Assembly (NCBI RefSeq): GCF_000384315.1
Contig: NZ_ARVW01000001.1
Coordinates: 6,989,001 to 7,053,000, forward strand
Direction of reading: 5' to 3'
DNA length: 64,000 nt
Source: Amycolatopsis nigrescens CSC17Ta-90
Lineage (GTDB): Bacteria; Actinomycetota; Actinomycetes; Mycobacteriales; Pseudonocardiaceae
Shown: positions 8,790-17,840 of the stretch, in pieces
How the letters are laid out: each line of letters begins with the position of its first letter
How positions within the stretch are numbered: the stretch's first letter is position 1
Position numbers and translations under genes: made by a program
Notes under the pieces: generated by a model
Told to the model about the DNA's origin: nothing
Databases searched by the model: none
The model's input: only the letters and a program-made list of their open reading frames with translations

Positions 8790-9191
8790 GTGGCAGTGGA
8801 GCGAACGGTCGTCAACCCGTGGGCGTGGTCGGTGGAGCTGGGGTACAACCAGGGCGAGGTCGTCTCCGGGCACACCCGGACCCTGTACTGCTCCGGGCAG
8901 ACCGCGATGAGCGGCGACGGCAGGCCCCAGCATGCCGGTGACCTTGGGGCGCAGCTGGCGCTGAGCCTGGACAATCTGGAGGCCGTCCTCGGCGAGGCCG
9001 GTATGTCCCTCGCGAACCTGGTCCGGCTCAACGTCTACACCACCGACGTCGACCGGCTCTTCGAACACTACGGCGTGCTGGCGTCGCGGTTGGGCGCCGC
9101 CGGGGTGGCGCCGACCAGCACGATGCTCGGGGTGACCCGGTTGGCGATCCCGGACCTGATGGTCGAGCTCGAGGGGACTGCCGTCGCGTGA
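8790..9191 (+). CDS. RidA/YjgF-family protein
   Basis: RidA-type protein of 133 residues. The family members hydrolyse reactive enamine/imine intermediates or related compounds. Recognisable segments are LYCSGQTAMSGDG near residue 30, LEAVLGEAGMSLANLVRLNVYTTD in the middle, and PTSTMLGVTRLAIPDLMVELEG at the end. GTG 8790 is chosen because GGAG at 8781-8784 is 5 bases upstream. The stop codon overlaps the start of the next gene (DUF488), so the two are coupled. It diverges from the WYL regulator and shares its palindrome. Confidence 0.88.
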   Translation: MAVERTVVNPWAWSVELGYNQGEVVSGHTRTLYCSGQTAMSGDGRPQHAGDLGAQLALSLDNLEAVLGEAGMSLANLVRLNVYTTDVDRLFEHYGVLASRLGAAGVAPTSTMLGVTRLAIPDLMVELEGTAVA

Positions 9192-9676
9192 TGCCCGCTT
9201 CGGTGACAATCGGCGTCTACGGCTTCGACGGCGAGTCCTTCCTGCGACGACTGCGGCACGCGGAGGTCGGCCTGCTGCTCGACCTCCGCCAGCGTCGCGG
9301 CGTTCGGGGCTCCGAGTACTCCTGGGCGAACTCGGCGCGGCTCCAGCGTGCGCTCGCCGCGGCGGACGTCGGCTACCGGCATGTGAAGGAGCTGGCACCG
9401 ACGACCGAGCTGCGCCAGCTCCAGTACCGCGAGGACGACCGCCGGGGCGTGGGCAAGCGCAACCGGATCGCGCTCGCGTTCGAGTACGCCGAGCGCTACA
9501 CCCGGGAGATCCTCGACCCGTTCGACCTCGGCGCACTCGTGGCGGAGCTTCCGGACGACTCGACGACCGCCCTGCTCTGCGTCGAGTGCGATCCGGAGGC
9601 GTGCCACCGCTCGCTCGTCGCCGAGCGCCTGCGCGCCGAGTACGGCCTGCCGGTCGCGGACCTCCGCCCGGGTTGA
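9191..9676 (+). CDS. DUF488 family protein
   Basis: Small cytoplasmic protein of 161 residues of the DUF488 family, whose function is unsettled. Family marks are TIGVYGFDGESFLRRL at the N-terminus, LLLDLRQR, and the C-terminal LLCVECDPEACHRSLVAERL, which carries two conserved cysteines and a histidine. ATG 9191 overlaps the RidA stop codon by one base; GTG 9188 is an in-frame alternative. It is probably the second gene of a ridA-DUF488 transcript; the next gene begins 42 bases later. Confidence 0.85.
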   Translation: MPASVTIGVYGFDGESFLRRLRHAEVGLLLDLRQRRGVRGSEYSWANSARLQRALAAADVGYRHVKELAPTTELRQLQYREDDRRGVGKRNRIALAFEYAERYTREILDPFDLGALVAELPDDSTTALLCVECDPEACHRSLVAERLRAEYGLPVADLRPG

Positions 9677-9718
9677 GCCACGCCGTGTTTTGTCAGGGGG
9701 TCCTCGTAGGTTCGGGGC

Positions 9719-10312
9719 ATGACCGCACCGTCAGGCAACGACCCACGTCCGACCTTCGCCCGAGCGCTCGACCAAGCCGAGCGGCAAGCCGCGAGCGTAC
9801 GTCCGGATGAGCTGGACAACCGCACTCCGTGCGCCGACTACGACGTGCGCGCGCTGCTCGGGCACCTGGTCTCGGTGCTGAACAAGCTCGCTCGCGTCGG
9901 CGCTGGAGCCGACGCGAGCGAGGTCCCCGACGTGCTCGACGACATCGACGACATCGACGACACTGCCTGGGCCGGTGCGTTTCACCGCGCCCGCGGCGAG
10001 GTCGAGCGGGTGTGGGCCGATGATGCGCTGCTCGGGCAGATGGTCACCCTGCCGTGGGCCACGCTGCCGGGTCGGGTCGCCCTCGATGCCTACACCCACG
10101 AGTTCACGGCCCACAGCTGGGACCTCGCGCATGCCACGGGCCGGCTCGACCGGCTCGACCCGGATCTCGCCGTGCGGGCACTCGAAGCCTTCTCCCAGTT
10201 CGCGCCGCCCGAAATGCGCAGCGAGCAGGGTCCGTTCGGGCCGGTCGTAGCGGTGCCCGACGACGCCGAGGTCTACTCCCGGCTGGCCGCCTACCTGGGT
10301 CGTCAGCCATAA
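9719..10312 (+). CDS. DinB-like / mycothiol-dependent maleylpyruvate isomerase N-terminal family (TIGR03086-like)
   Basis: Cytoplasmic protein of 197 residues with the four-helix DinB/MDMPI fold. The segment LDNRTPCADYDVRALLGHLV near residue 35 and DAYTHEFTAHSWDLAHATG near 130 supply histidines that bind metal in family members. Proteins of this type use or sense mycothiol, but the substrate here is unknown. A short direct repeat (gacgacatc twice, about 9938-9960) encodes an Asp/Ile run at about 75-82. The gene converges with the hydrolase gene ending at 10328. Confidence 0.8.
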   Translation: MTAPSGNDPRPTFARALDQAERQAASVRPDELDNRTPCADYDVRALLGHLVSVLNKLARVGAGADASEVPDVLDDIDDIDDTAWAGAFHRARGEVERVWADDALLGQMVTLPWATLPGRVALDAYTHEFTAHSWDLAHATGRLDRLDPDLAVRALEAFSQFAPPEMRSEQGPFGPVVAVPDDAEVYSRLAAYLGRQP

Positions 10313-10327
10313 CGTCCCGCGTTCCGT

Positions 10328-11050
10328 CTAGGTCGTTTGGCGCGACAGCCAGCGGACGGTCACGTCCACCACCTCGCTGGCCGAGACGCGGAATCCGTGG
10401 CCGTCGCCTGCGACGGGGTGCCAGTCGGTGCGCGGACGACGGGCCGCGGCGTCGCGGGCGACGGTGAAGGAGATGTGCTCGTCGGCGTCACCGTGCACGA
10501 CGAGCGCGGGCACGTCGGCAGCGAGGAAGGCGGTCAGCGGGTCCAGTTCCGCGAACTCCTCGAACAGCCGCCGCCCCAGCTGGAACCGGCCCTCGATGTC
10601 GAGATATCCCTTTTCCCGCAACGGCGTCTTGTCTTCGTACAGCGCACGGGCCCGCGCCAGCGACGGGTCGAGGAACGTGCCTCGCAGGTCGAGCACCGGT
10701 TGCCACAACACGACCGAGGAGACCGGCAGCTCCGGCAAGGACAGCGTCGTGCTCACCGCGCCGAAGCTGGACGCGACGATCGACACCGGGCCGCCCTCGG
10801 CTTCGACCGCCGCGGCCAGGTCGAGCCGTTCGCCCGCGATCGTCATGTCCCGCGGTGCGCCGTCGCTGCGGCCGTGCCCGCGGAACGAGAAGCGGAGCAC
10901 CGAGAAACCGGCCGCCACCAGACGATCCGCGAGGCACCCGAACAACCCTTGCTCATCCAGGTCCGCGGTGATGCCGTGCGCCAGCACCACGGCCGGGCCG
11001 CTGCCGCGGCGCTCCGATTCCAGCCGGAGCCCGTCGGCCGTGGTGATCAC
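10328..11050 (-). CDS. Alpha/beta hydrolase
   Basis: Cytoplasmic serine hydrolase of 240 residues. The nucleophile elbow is ASSFG (Ser95), an HG dipeptide for the oxyanion hole is in VLAHGIT (near 24-26), a likely acid is in HGDADEH, and a C-terminal His is in DGHGF. The GTG start at 11050 overlaps the permease stop (GTGA), so the gene is the last member of the coupled operon that begins with the LacI regulator at 17655. It probably cleaves an ester or similar bond of the compound handled by the operon; the substrate cannot be read from the sequence. Confidence 0.85.
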   Translation of the reverse strand: MITTADGLRLESERRGSGPAVVLAHGITADLDEQGLFGCLADRLVAAGFSVLRFSFRGHGRSDGAPRDMTIAGERLDLAAAVEAEGGPVSIVASSFGAVSTTLSLPELPVSSVVLWQPVLDLRGTFLDPSLARARALYEDKTPLREKGYLDIEGRFQLGRRLFEEFAELDPLTAFLAADVPALVVHGDADEHISFTVARDAAARRPRTDWHPVAGDGHGFRVSASEVVDVTVRWLSRQTT

Positions 11051-12321
11051 AGGTACAGCACCGCGGTGAGGATCATGCCGCCGAGCGCGACGATCCAGGT
11101 GTAGGGCAGCGTCGAGAGCATCGCCTTCTCCGGCCGCACACCCGCGTACTGCGAGGCCCACACCGTCTGCGTGCTCGTCGGGTCGGACACGCCGAACACC
11201 TGGTTGTAGGACGCCATCATCCCGACCACGGCGGGCATCGAGTAGATCCCGCCGGTCACCAGCACCCCGGCGACACCGGCGCCGAGCCCGAACACGTTGA
11301 GCGGCCCGCGGAACAGGCACAGCGGCACCAGAACCACGAACACGACCACGAACCAGACCGGCGCGGACGGGCTGATCGCGGACACGATGGGAGTCAGCGC
11401 GTTCTTCGCACCGGGCAACTTGACCGCCGCGAGCAGCATGCCGATCGCGATGAACAGCACGATCGGCGGCGCCGCCACGTCGAAGGCCTTGTACAGCGAC
11501 CGCAGCGCGCGACCACTCAGCTCGCCCCATCTGGTCGTGGTCGCGAGGGCGTAGATCAGCCCCGCCAGCAGCGAGGGCACGATCGGCACCGAGAAGCCGA
11601 GCGCCAGCACGATCGGCACGACCGGGGTGAGCAGCGCGTACCACGGTGCGTCCCCTCGGCGGACCCGCGCGCTCGGCCGGTCCAGCTTCACCGCCCACGT
11701 GTGCCGGGTGCCCTGGCGCCGCGTCTCGACGAGCACGTAGGCGATGCCGAGAACCAGTGCCATCGGGAACAACCTGATCATCACCGACTTCACGTCGGCG
11801 ACCGGTGCGCCGAGCGCGTCGGCGAGGAACTGCCATACCGGCAGCTCCAGCGGCGAGCCCGCGCCGATGCCCATCAGCACCGTGCCGCCCGCGACCACCG
11901 GGGAAACCCCGACGGCGATCATCGCCGGGATGCCGACCACACCGGCGAGCATCGCGGCGGGGGCGGAGCCGGTGATGCTGCCGCACAGGATCGACACCGC
12001 GAACACGCCCAGCGCCACCACGGACGGACGTTCGCCGCCGAACTCGACGATCTTGCGCACCAGGGTCGATGCGATACCCGTTTCGTCCATCAGGGTGCCG
12101 AGCCACGAACCGAGCAGCACGGCGATCATCGTCGACGCGAGCGCGGCCGCGCCGTTCTGCAGCACCGCGGTGAGAATGCCGTCCTTCGCGCCGGACCAGG
12201 ATGCACCGGCCAGGATCGAGATGCCCAGCGCCAGCAGCACGAGCGCGAACGCGGTGGGCAGCACCCGGGTGAGCATGAGGACCACGCCCACGGCCATCAG
12301 GAGCAGTATCGCGATACCCAT
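11047..12321 (-). CDS. Multi-pass permease, gluconate/citrate-type ion-transporter superfamily
   Basis: Integral membrane transporter of 424 residues with about 11-12 hydrophobic helices across the whole length. It shows repeated Gly-rich helix breaks (GAGSPLELPVW and LCGSITGSAPAAMLAG) typical of GntP/CitM-like carriers of organic acids. ATG 12321 lies 2 bases after the stop of the HExxH-protein gene, and its own stop overlaps the hydrolase start. Being inside an operon for a hydantoinase-like enzyme and an FAD enzyme, it probably imports their substrate. Family assignment within the superfamily is tentative. Confidence 0.78.
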   Translation of the reverse strand: MGIAILLLMAVGVVLMLTRVLPTAFALVLLALGISILAGASWSGAKDGILTAVLQNGAAALASTMIAVLLGSWLGTLMDETGIASTLVRKIVEFGGERPSVVALGVFAVSILCGSITGSAPAAMLAGVVGIPAMIAVGVSPVVAGGTVLMGIGAGSPLELPVWQFLADALGAPVADVKSVMIRLFPMALVLGIAYVLVETRRQGTRHTWAVKLDRPSARVRRGDAPWYALLTPVVPIVLALGFSVPIVPSLLAGLIYALATTTRWGELSGRALRSLYKAFDVAAPPIVLFIAIGMLLAAVKLPGAKNALTPIVSAISPSAPVWFVVVFVVLVPLCLFRGPLNVFGLGAGVAGVLVTGGIYSMPAVVGMMASYNQVFGVSDPTSTQTVWASQYAGVRPEKAMLSTLPYTWIVALGGMILTAVLYL

Positions 12322-12323
12322 GC

Positions 12324-12848
12324 TCAGTCTCCCCTGGACAGTGCGGTGGACAGCAGCAGCGGGCTGATGCCGAGGCCGCTGCGGCGGTGCGCGAAGCGGT
12401 GGGCGACGATCTCGCCGGCTCCGGCGACGTGCCCGCGGACGCGGAAGGGGCCCAGCCGCGCGGCGGTGTGGCCGAGGCGGCGGTTCAACTCGCGCAGGTC
12501 GATCCGGTGGTGGGCCACTTCGTGTGCGACGGCTGCCTTGCGCAGCGCATCGCGGGACACCGGCCAGCCCTTGCCGGCGGCGAGCTTCGCCAAGCGCGCC
12601 AACGAGTCCCGGTAGACCGTGACGGTGCCCTTGCGGTACTCGGCGAGCAGCAGCTCCCCGCCGGTGATGCCGCCGTCGCGCTCGACGACCGGTACCTCCT
12701 CGTCGTTTTCCTTGTCGTTTTCCGCGTCGGCGAGCTCGTCGCCGACGGCCAGCGCGATCTCGGCCCACCGGCGCAACTGCGCCTCGTCGCGGCGCTCGTG
12801 TGTCGGCGTGGCGCGCAACAGGCGCACCGCCAGTTCGACGTCGTTCAC
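12324..12848 (-). CDS. Hypothetical protein with HExxH motif
   Basis: Unrecognised protein of 174 residues. Residues 109-113 read HEVAH, a match to the HExxH zinc site of metallopeptidases, within a predicted helix (KAAVAHEVAHHRIDLREL). No further zinc ligand is obvious and no signal peptide is present. A low-complexity acidic stretch (about 38-52) rich in Asp, Glu and Asn precedes it. The GTG start at 12848 overlaps the stop of the hydantoinase-like gene (GTGA), and the permease gene follows after 2 bases, so it belongs to the catabolic operon. The motif may be fortuitous. Confidence 0.7.
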   Translation of the reverse strand: MNDVELAVRLLRATPTHERRDEAQLRRWAEIALAVGDELADAENDKENDEEVPVVERDGGITGGELLLAEYRKGTVTVYRDSLARLAKLAAGKGWPVSRDALRKAAVAHEVAHHRIDLRELNRRLGHTAARLGPFRVRGHVAGAGEIVAHRFAHRRSGLGISPLLLSTALSRGD

Positions 12849-14992
12849 CGGCGGTCCTCCATGATCGCCACGACCGGTTCGTCCGGGGCCCTGGTCTTCA
12901 GCTCGACGTCGAGGAGCGCGACGAGCTGGTCGCGGTCGAGCACCCCGGACAGATCGGCGATCTTGGGTCCGGCGAGCAGCCAGACCGCGGGCGCTCGGGA
13001 CCCGCCGTCGCCGTAGCGGGTGTGCGCGTCGATGAGCGCGCTCAGCTTCGTTTGCGCTACACCGGCTTGCGTGCTCGCCACGAGCGCGTTTGACGCGTGC
13101 AACCGGATGACCCCCTCGCCGTCGACGACCCGGACGTGCCGCACGGGCCGGGCGAACCGGCCGAGCACGCCCCGGCGCCGGGCCCGTGCGCCGTAAACCG
13201 TGTGCTGCGGGGTCGAGGCCAGCTCGCCGACCTCCGCCACGGGCACCCCGATACCGTGCGCCACCTCCGCGAGCACCGCCTTTTCGTCCACCGCGGCGGA
13301 ACGGTCCTTAGTGCGCAGCTCGGTCGAACCGGTGGCGACGGCGCGGATCAGGTTGCGCTGGGGATCGACGGTCACGTCCACCTCGACCCCGGCCGGATCG
13401 GCTCCCTGCTCGACCACCGCGCTCTCGGCGGCGCTCCGCACGGCGAGGACGTCGGAGTTGGACGGGTTCGGCACCATCCGCTCGACCGACTCGCGGACCA
13501 GTGCGAGCGCGGCGCCGAGCGGGCTGATGACCTCGCTGTGCGCGGCGATTCGCCAGTCCTCCCCGGTTTCGGCACCGAGGAACGGGGTCACCGACGCGGC
13601 GCCTCCGCCACCGCCGACCAGCGTCAGGTGTTCGAGGCGGTACTCGCGCGTCAGCCCGTCGAGCACTTCCCGGACGGGCTTGATCGCCTGCCGGAGCACT
13701 GTTCGCGCCGCGTCCTCGACCGTGGCGCCTAGCGCCTTGGCGAGTGACCGCACGGCGAGCCGCGCCGACTCCTGGTCGCTGCGTGCGTAGGAATCGGCGG
13801 GCACGACGCCGAGCGCGTTCGCCGCGCAGGTGAGCGTGAGCGCATACCTCGTGCCGTCGGCGGCTTCGAGCGCGACGTAGTCCGCCGGATCGCCCTGCCG
13901 CGGCGACAGGGTGACCAGCTTCGCTCCACTGAGGACGGACGCGGGGGCGTAGCAGGCGTAGGGGAGACCGGCGATGTGCGCGCTGCGCGGTCCGACCTCG
14001 GTCACCGCGCGCCCGGACAACCGGACCAGCGATCCGCCGCCGATGCCGACCGTGCGGACGTCCAGGGCGGGCAGGTACGTCTCCCTACCGCCGAGGCGGG
14101 CGTGCCGCACCTGCACGCGGCCGCGCCGGATGACGCTGATGTCGGTCGACGTTCCACCGGTCTCCAGGAACACGCCTTCGCTGAGCTTCTCCGCCATCAA
14201 TGCCCCGGCAACTCCCGCCGCGGGCCCGGAAAGAGCGGTGAGCAGCGGCCGTCGGCGCATTTCGGGAAGGGACATCACCCCGCCGTCACCACGCATGACC
14301 ATGAGCGGCGCGGTGATGCCGGCGCGCTGGACGCTGGCCTCCACGAGGTCGGCGGTGGACACCATGCGCGGCATGATCCCGGCGTTCAGCACGGCGGTGC
14401 GGGTGCGTTTCGTGAGGCCGTAGAGGCTGGTGATCCCGTGCGTCGTCGTGCCGAGCATGTCCTGTTCGCGGGCCGCGGCGAGCACGAGCCGCTCGCCATC
14501 GGGATCGTCCACGCTGAACGGTTCCACCGCGACCAGCACCTCGGCGCCCTGCTCCCGCAGCCGCGCGACCGCGTCCTTGACCGCGACCGGATCGCGCGGA
14601 TCGCGCACCGCGGCGTACCGGACGGGCAGCCGGCGGCCGGGCGCCAGTTCGAGCTTTCCCAGTGCGGAAAGCCGCCGCGTGGCGAAGGCGTCGAACCCGG
14701 TGCCGACGCCCGCGATGCCGACCGTCGCGACATCGCCTTCCAGCAGCGCGTTCGTGGCCTGCGTGGTGCCGTGCGCCAAGAAGGAGACGTCACGTGCACC
14801 GATCCCCACGTCGGCCTGCAGTTTCTCCAGCGCCGTCAGGATGCCGTGCGCGACACCGTCGGCGTCGTCGTGGCTCGTCGGAACCTTGACCTGCCCGAGC
14901 AACTCGAACGACCGCGCGTCGACGGCGACCGCGTCGGTGAACGTCCCGCCCACGTCGATGCCGATGCGCACGGGTCTGGGATGTTGCGTCAT
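12845..14992 (-). CDS. Hydantoinase/oxoprolinase-family protein (HyuA-like)
   Basis: ATP-dependent amidohydrolase-type enzyme, 715 residues, about the usual length of HyuA. The N-terminus IGIDVGGTFTDAV is the classical ATP-binding signature, followed by FLAHGTTQATNALLEG and, centrally, FLETGGTSTDISVIRRG and TVGIGGGSL. Relatives open cyclic amides such as 5-oxoproline or hydantoins, or act as acetone carboxylase-type subunits; no separate HyuB gene is present here. It lies 36 bases downstream of the FAD-enzyme gene and overlaps the following small gene. The C-terminal 160 residues look less conserved than the rest. Confidence 0.88.
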   Translation of the reverse strand: MTQHPRPVRIGIDVGGTFTDAVAVDARSFELLGQVKVPTSHDDADGVAHGILTALEKLQADVGIGARDVSFLAHGTTQATNALLEGDVATVGIAGVGTGFDAFATRRLSALGKLELAPGRRLPVRYAAVRDPRDPVAVKDAVARLREQGAEVLVAVEPFSVDDPDGERLVLAAAREQDMLGTTTHGITSLYGLTKRTRTAVLNAGIMPRMVSTADLVEASVQRAGITAPLMVMRGDGGVMSLPEMRRRPLLTALSGPAAGVAGALMAEKLSEGVFLETGGTSTDISVIRRGRVQVRHARLGGRETYLPALDVRTVGIGGGSLVRLSGRAVTEVGPRSAHIAGLPYACYAPASVLSGAKLVTLSPRQGDPADYVALEAADGTRYALTLTCAANALGVVPADSYARSDQESARLAVRSLAKALGATVEDAARTVLRQAIKPVREVLDGLTREYRLEHLTLVGGGGGAASVTPFLGAETGEDWRIAAHSEVISPLGAALALVRESVERMVPNPSNSDVLAVRSAAESAVVEQGADPAGVEVDVTVDPQRNLIRAVATGSTELRTKDRSAAVDEKAVLAEVAHGIGVPVAEVGELASTPQHTVYGARARRRGVLGRFARPVRHVRVVDGEGVIRLHASNALVASTQAGVAQTKLSALIDAHTRYGDGGSRAPAVWLLAGPKIADLSGVLDRDQLVALLDVELKTRAPDEPVVAIMEDRR

Positions 14993-15028
14993 TGCCTACA
15001 CCTCCAGCTGGTGGAGCTAACGGTGGAG

Positions 15029-16648
15029 CTAATAGCCCCGGACGTCGGGCCAGCGGCGCTCGACGCCGGCCTGGTCGAGGACGAGGGCGAACTCGTCGAA
15101 GAGCTTGTCGTTCTCGCGAATCTGGTGCGGCGCGCTGCCGCGCCGCAGTGCGAACCCGGCGAGGTGACCGGCGACCTCGCCGATGTTCCACTCCACCGGA
15201 TGCAGCCGGTAGCAGCCGTTGGTGAGGTGCGTGGTGCCGATGTTCTTGCCCGCCGGCACCAGGTTGCGCATCCGGCGCGGCAGCAGCGCGCCGAGTGGGA
15301 TCTCGAACGGCACGCTCGGCACGTCCACGTAGTTGTCGCCCGCGGTGGACGGGTGCAGGTCGATGCGGTAGCTGCCGACCCCGACCGAGTCCGGATGGAA
15401 TCTCCGCCCGGTCGGCCCGAGGACGTCGAGTGAAACGTCCTGCTCGGTCACCGTGGTGACGGCCCTGATCCGCCGCGACTCGCGAACGTAGGCCGATTTC
15501 GCGAGCCCGTCGGCGGTGCCCACGACGTCCGGCCGCAGCCTGAGCCCCGGGAAACCGGTACCGTCGTCGGCCCGCGGCGCCTCCGTCTGCAGCCAGTACA
15601 ACACCGAAAGCGACAACTGCTTGGCCTCGTGATGGGCGCGCGCCACCTCCGCCGGCCCGGCCACGCCGTCGACTTCGAGGGCGGGCCGCAGCCAGTAGTC
15701 GTTGAGCGGCCAGTTGACCAGCGTGATGTCGGAGTCGAACGCGCCCGGCTCGTGCAGCCCGCGCGCGAGGATGCGGCGGAATCCCCACAGCTCCTTGTCA
15801 CCGGCCTCGGCACTCTGGTCGGCGTTGATCGCGAGCGGGTCTGCGTCGGGGTTCGGCACGAACGTCCGGTCGACCGCTGCCAGGGTGCGCGGATCGGGGG
15901 CGCGGAAGCCGAGCAGCGGCCCCGGCCAGAACTCGGGGGTGTAGGACCGCCAGAAGTCGTACATCGCGGGACGATCGATCACGTGGTCCTGCCCGGCGTG
16001 GTGGGAAACCGCGAAGCAGTAGGTGATGCCCTGCAGGTTTCCCGGATCGGCCCGCTCGGGCGCGTGCGGCTCGCCGTACTCGTCGCGGGACTCCGCGCCC
16101 ACCACGAACTCGGTTCCCGTCATGGGCAGCAGGTCGCCGTTCTCCGTCGCGTCGAGAACGTACTCGGCACGCACCGCGGTGCGCTCGCCGTCGCCTTCGA
16201 GTATCACGGCGTCCACCCGGTCGCCGGTCACTTCCGCCGCGATGGGCCGGTGCCCGGTCAGCACCGTGATCCGCCTCGCCGCGCGGTGCGGCGCGAGCAT
16301 CGCCTCGAGCACCGCGAGCGCGACTCTCGGCTCGTGGCACAGCTTGCTGACCCGTCCCGCGCCCGGGTTGAGGCCGGGGAGCCGGGCGGCCTCGGCGCGC
16401 AAGGGGTAGTGGCGCCGGTAGTAGTCGCGGATGCCCTCGCGCAGCTGCCGGTAGGTCGCGGTGCCGCCGAAGCGCTCGATCCACGGGTTCTCGTCCGGGG
16501 GCACCGCCTGCGCCGTGAGCTGACCGCCGAGCCAGTCGGTCTCCTCGGTCAGCACGACCTGGTGCCCCGCTCGCGCGGCGGCCAGTGCGGCGGCCACTCC
16601 GCCGAGGCCACCGCCCACGACGAGGATCTCGGTGTCGAGTTCTGGCAT
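15029..16648 (-). CDS. FAD-dependent oxidoreductase (FAD_oxidored family)
   Basis: Cytoplasmic flavoenzyme of 539 residues. The N-terminal Rossmann motif is ILVVGGGLGGVAAALAAARAG (FAD ADP-binding) and an ATENGD segment occurs near residue 170. The C-terminus GKNIGTTHLTNGCYRLHPVEWNIGE matches the family of FAD-dependent oxidoreductases often encoded in sugar and xenobiotic catabolic loci. ATG 16648 follows the LacI stop by 8 bases. It probably oxidises the substrate or an intermediate before the hydantoinase-like enzyme acts; this is inferred from order only. Confidence 0.88.
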   Translation of the reverse strand: MPELDTEILVVGGGLGGVAAALAAARAGHQVVLTEETDWLGGQLTAQAVPPDENPWIERFGGTATYRQLREGIRDYYRRHYPLRAEAARLPGLNPGAGRVSKLCHEPRVALAVLEAMLAPHRAARRITVLTGHRPIAAEVTGDRVDAVILEGDGERTAVRAEYVLDATENGDLLPMTGTEFVVGAESRDEYGEPHAPERADPGNLQGITYCFAVSHHAGQDHVIDRPAMYDFWRSYTPEFWPGPLLGFRAPDPRTLAAVDRTFVPNPDADPLAINADQSAEAGDKELWGFRRILARGLHEPGAFDSDITLVNWPLNDYWLRPALEVDGVAGPAEVARAHHEAKQLSLSVLYWLQTEAPRADDGTGFPGLRLRPDVVGTADGLAKSAYVRESRRIRAVTTVTEQDVSLDVLGPTGRRFHPDSVGVGSYRIDLHPSTAGDNYVDVPSVPFEIPLGALLPRRMRNLVPAGKNIGTTHLTNGCYRLHPVEWNIGEVAGHLAGFALRRGSAPHQIRENDKLFDEFALVLDQAGVERRWPDVRGY

Positions 16649-16656
16649 GCTCCGTC

Positions 16657-17655
16657 CTAACGGGTCCGTGGTGTGCCGACGGTCGTGCCGGCCACCGGTG
16701 GGCACGGCAGCAGTTGCTGCGGTGTGGTCTCCTGCTCGGTCACGAGATCGACGAGCAGCCGCACGGCGCGCCTGCCCATGTCCCGCATCGGCACCTGGAA
16801 TCCGCTCACCTCCGGCGGGCCGCCGAGCACGGCCAGCGACAGATCGTCCGGTGTGGACAGTCCAGCGGCGTCGATCGCCGCCCGCACCGCGCTGTAGGCG
16901 GCGCCGGTGTCGGTGCCCTCGACGACGACGGCGGTCACCCCGTCGCGCACCCAGGCCCGGACGGCGTCCGGGTCCAGCGGCCCGTCGATGCGCACGATTC
17001 CGGTCGTGGGCGCCGTTTCGAGCACGCCGCGCTGCCGGTCGTCCGAGGAGGGTGCCTCGTCGGACTCCCTGACGTAGCGGATCTCGCGGTGCCCCAGCTC
17101 CAGCAGCCGGGTCAGCACCTCGGCCGATGCCGTCACGTAATCGGCGCCGACATAAGGAATCCGGCCGCCCAGCTCAGGTCTCCGTCCGATGTAGACGAAC
17201 GGGAACTCGGAGTCGGCCAGGCCGGCGACGGGTTCCTCCGGCACGTGCCTGCCGAAGAAAAGGCACCCGTCCGCGACGCGGGTCCGGCGGATCGCGGCCT
17301 CCTGCGCGGCGCCGGGTCCGCTGGTGCCGGTGAAGAGGATCAGGTCCTGGCCCAGCGCCGAGGCTTCCTCCTCGACTCCGACCAGGATCGGGTAGTAGGA
17401 GTCGGCGATGTCGGTCGGGAAGGTGGCGCGAAACGTGTACAGGCCGAGCATGTTCGACCGCGCCGACGCCAGCCGGGTCGCCACCGGATGCGGCACGTAG
17501 CCCAGTTCCTCGGCGACTTGCAGCACCCGGGCCCTGGTGGCCTCGGACATCCGGACCGTGCTGCTGCCGCCCAGCACCACCGAGACCGTCGCCTGGGAAA
17601 CCCCGGCGATCCGGGCGATGTCCGCCTGTCGGGCCATCCCCGAACGTCGTACCAC
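16657..17655 (-). CDS. LacI-family transcriptional regulator
   Basis: Regulator of 332 residues: LacI HTH at the N-terminus (ADIARIAGVSQATVSVVLGG), hinge at about residues 50-65, then a periplasmic-binding-protein-like ligand domain (about 65-330). GTG 17655 is preferred because AGGAGG (17661-17666 on the complement) lies 5 bases upstream; ATG 17637 and GTG 17661 are in-frame alternatives. It is the first gene of the catabolic operon and diverges from the Tat-exported hydrolase. Two matching palindromes, at 17671-17684 and 17758-17771, flank the divergent promoters, so it probably represses both directions. Confidence 0.93.
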   Translation of the reverse strand: MVRRSGMARQADIARIAGVSQATVSVVLGGSSTVRMSEATRARVLQVAEELGYVPHPVATRLASARSNMLGLYTFRATFPTDIADSYYPILVGVEEEASALGQDLILFTGTSGPGAAQEAAIRRTRVADGCLFFGRHVPEEPVAGLADSEFPFVYIGRRPELGGRIPYVGADYVTASAEVLTRLLELGHREIRYVRESDEAPSSDDRQRGVLETAPTTGIVRIDGPLDPDAVRAWVRDGVTAVVVEGTDTGAAYSAVRAAIDAAGLSTPDDLSLAVLGGPPEVSGFQVPMRDMGRRAVRLLVDLVTEQETTPQQLLPCPPVAGTTVGTPRTR

Positions 17656-17670
17656 CTGCACCTCCTCGGG

Positions 17671-17684
17671 CTAATGCGAATTAG
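17671..17684. promoter_or_regulatory. Candidate LacI operator 1
   Basis: CTAATGCGAATTAG, with CTAAT/ATTAG arms around a CG-containing centre, 16 bases upstream of the LacI gene start. It matches the second site at 17758-17771 in 12 of 14 positions, and LacI proteins bind such CG-centred palindromes. Confidence 0.7.
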
Positions 17685-17757
17685 GAGAGCCTCTGCGACG
17701 AATCCGCACCCAGTCAAGACTTTCTGAAATCCTGTCTTGTTTGAGCCATGAGCCGAA

Positions 17758-17771
17758 CTAATACGTATTAG
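17758..17771. promoter_or_regulatory. Candidate LacI operator 2
   Basis: CTAATACGTATTAG, a perfect 14-base palindrome in the leader of the divergent hydrolase gene, centred 87 bases from site 1. The pair could support looping between the two promoters. Confidence 0.75.
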
Positions 17772-17840
17772 CATCTTGACCGCACGCCGGGTCGCGCCGA
17801 AGCTCGCTGCTACGTCACTGCCGACGATGGGAGCCCTCGC

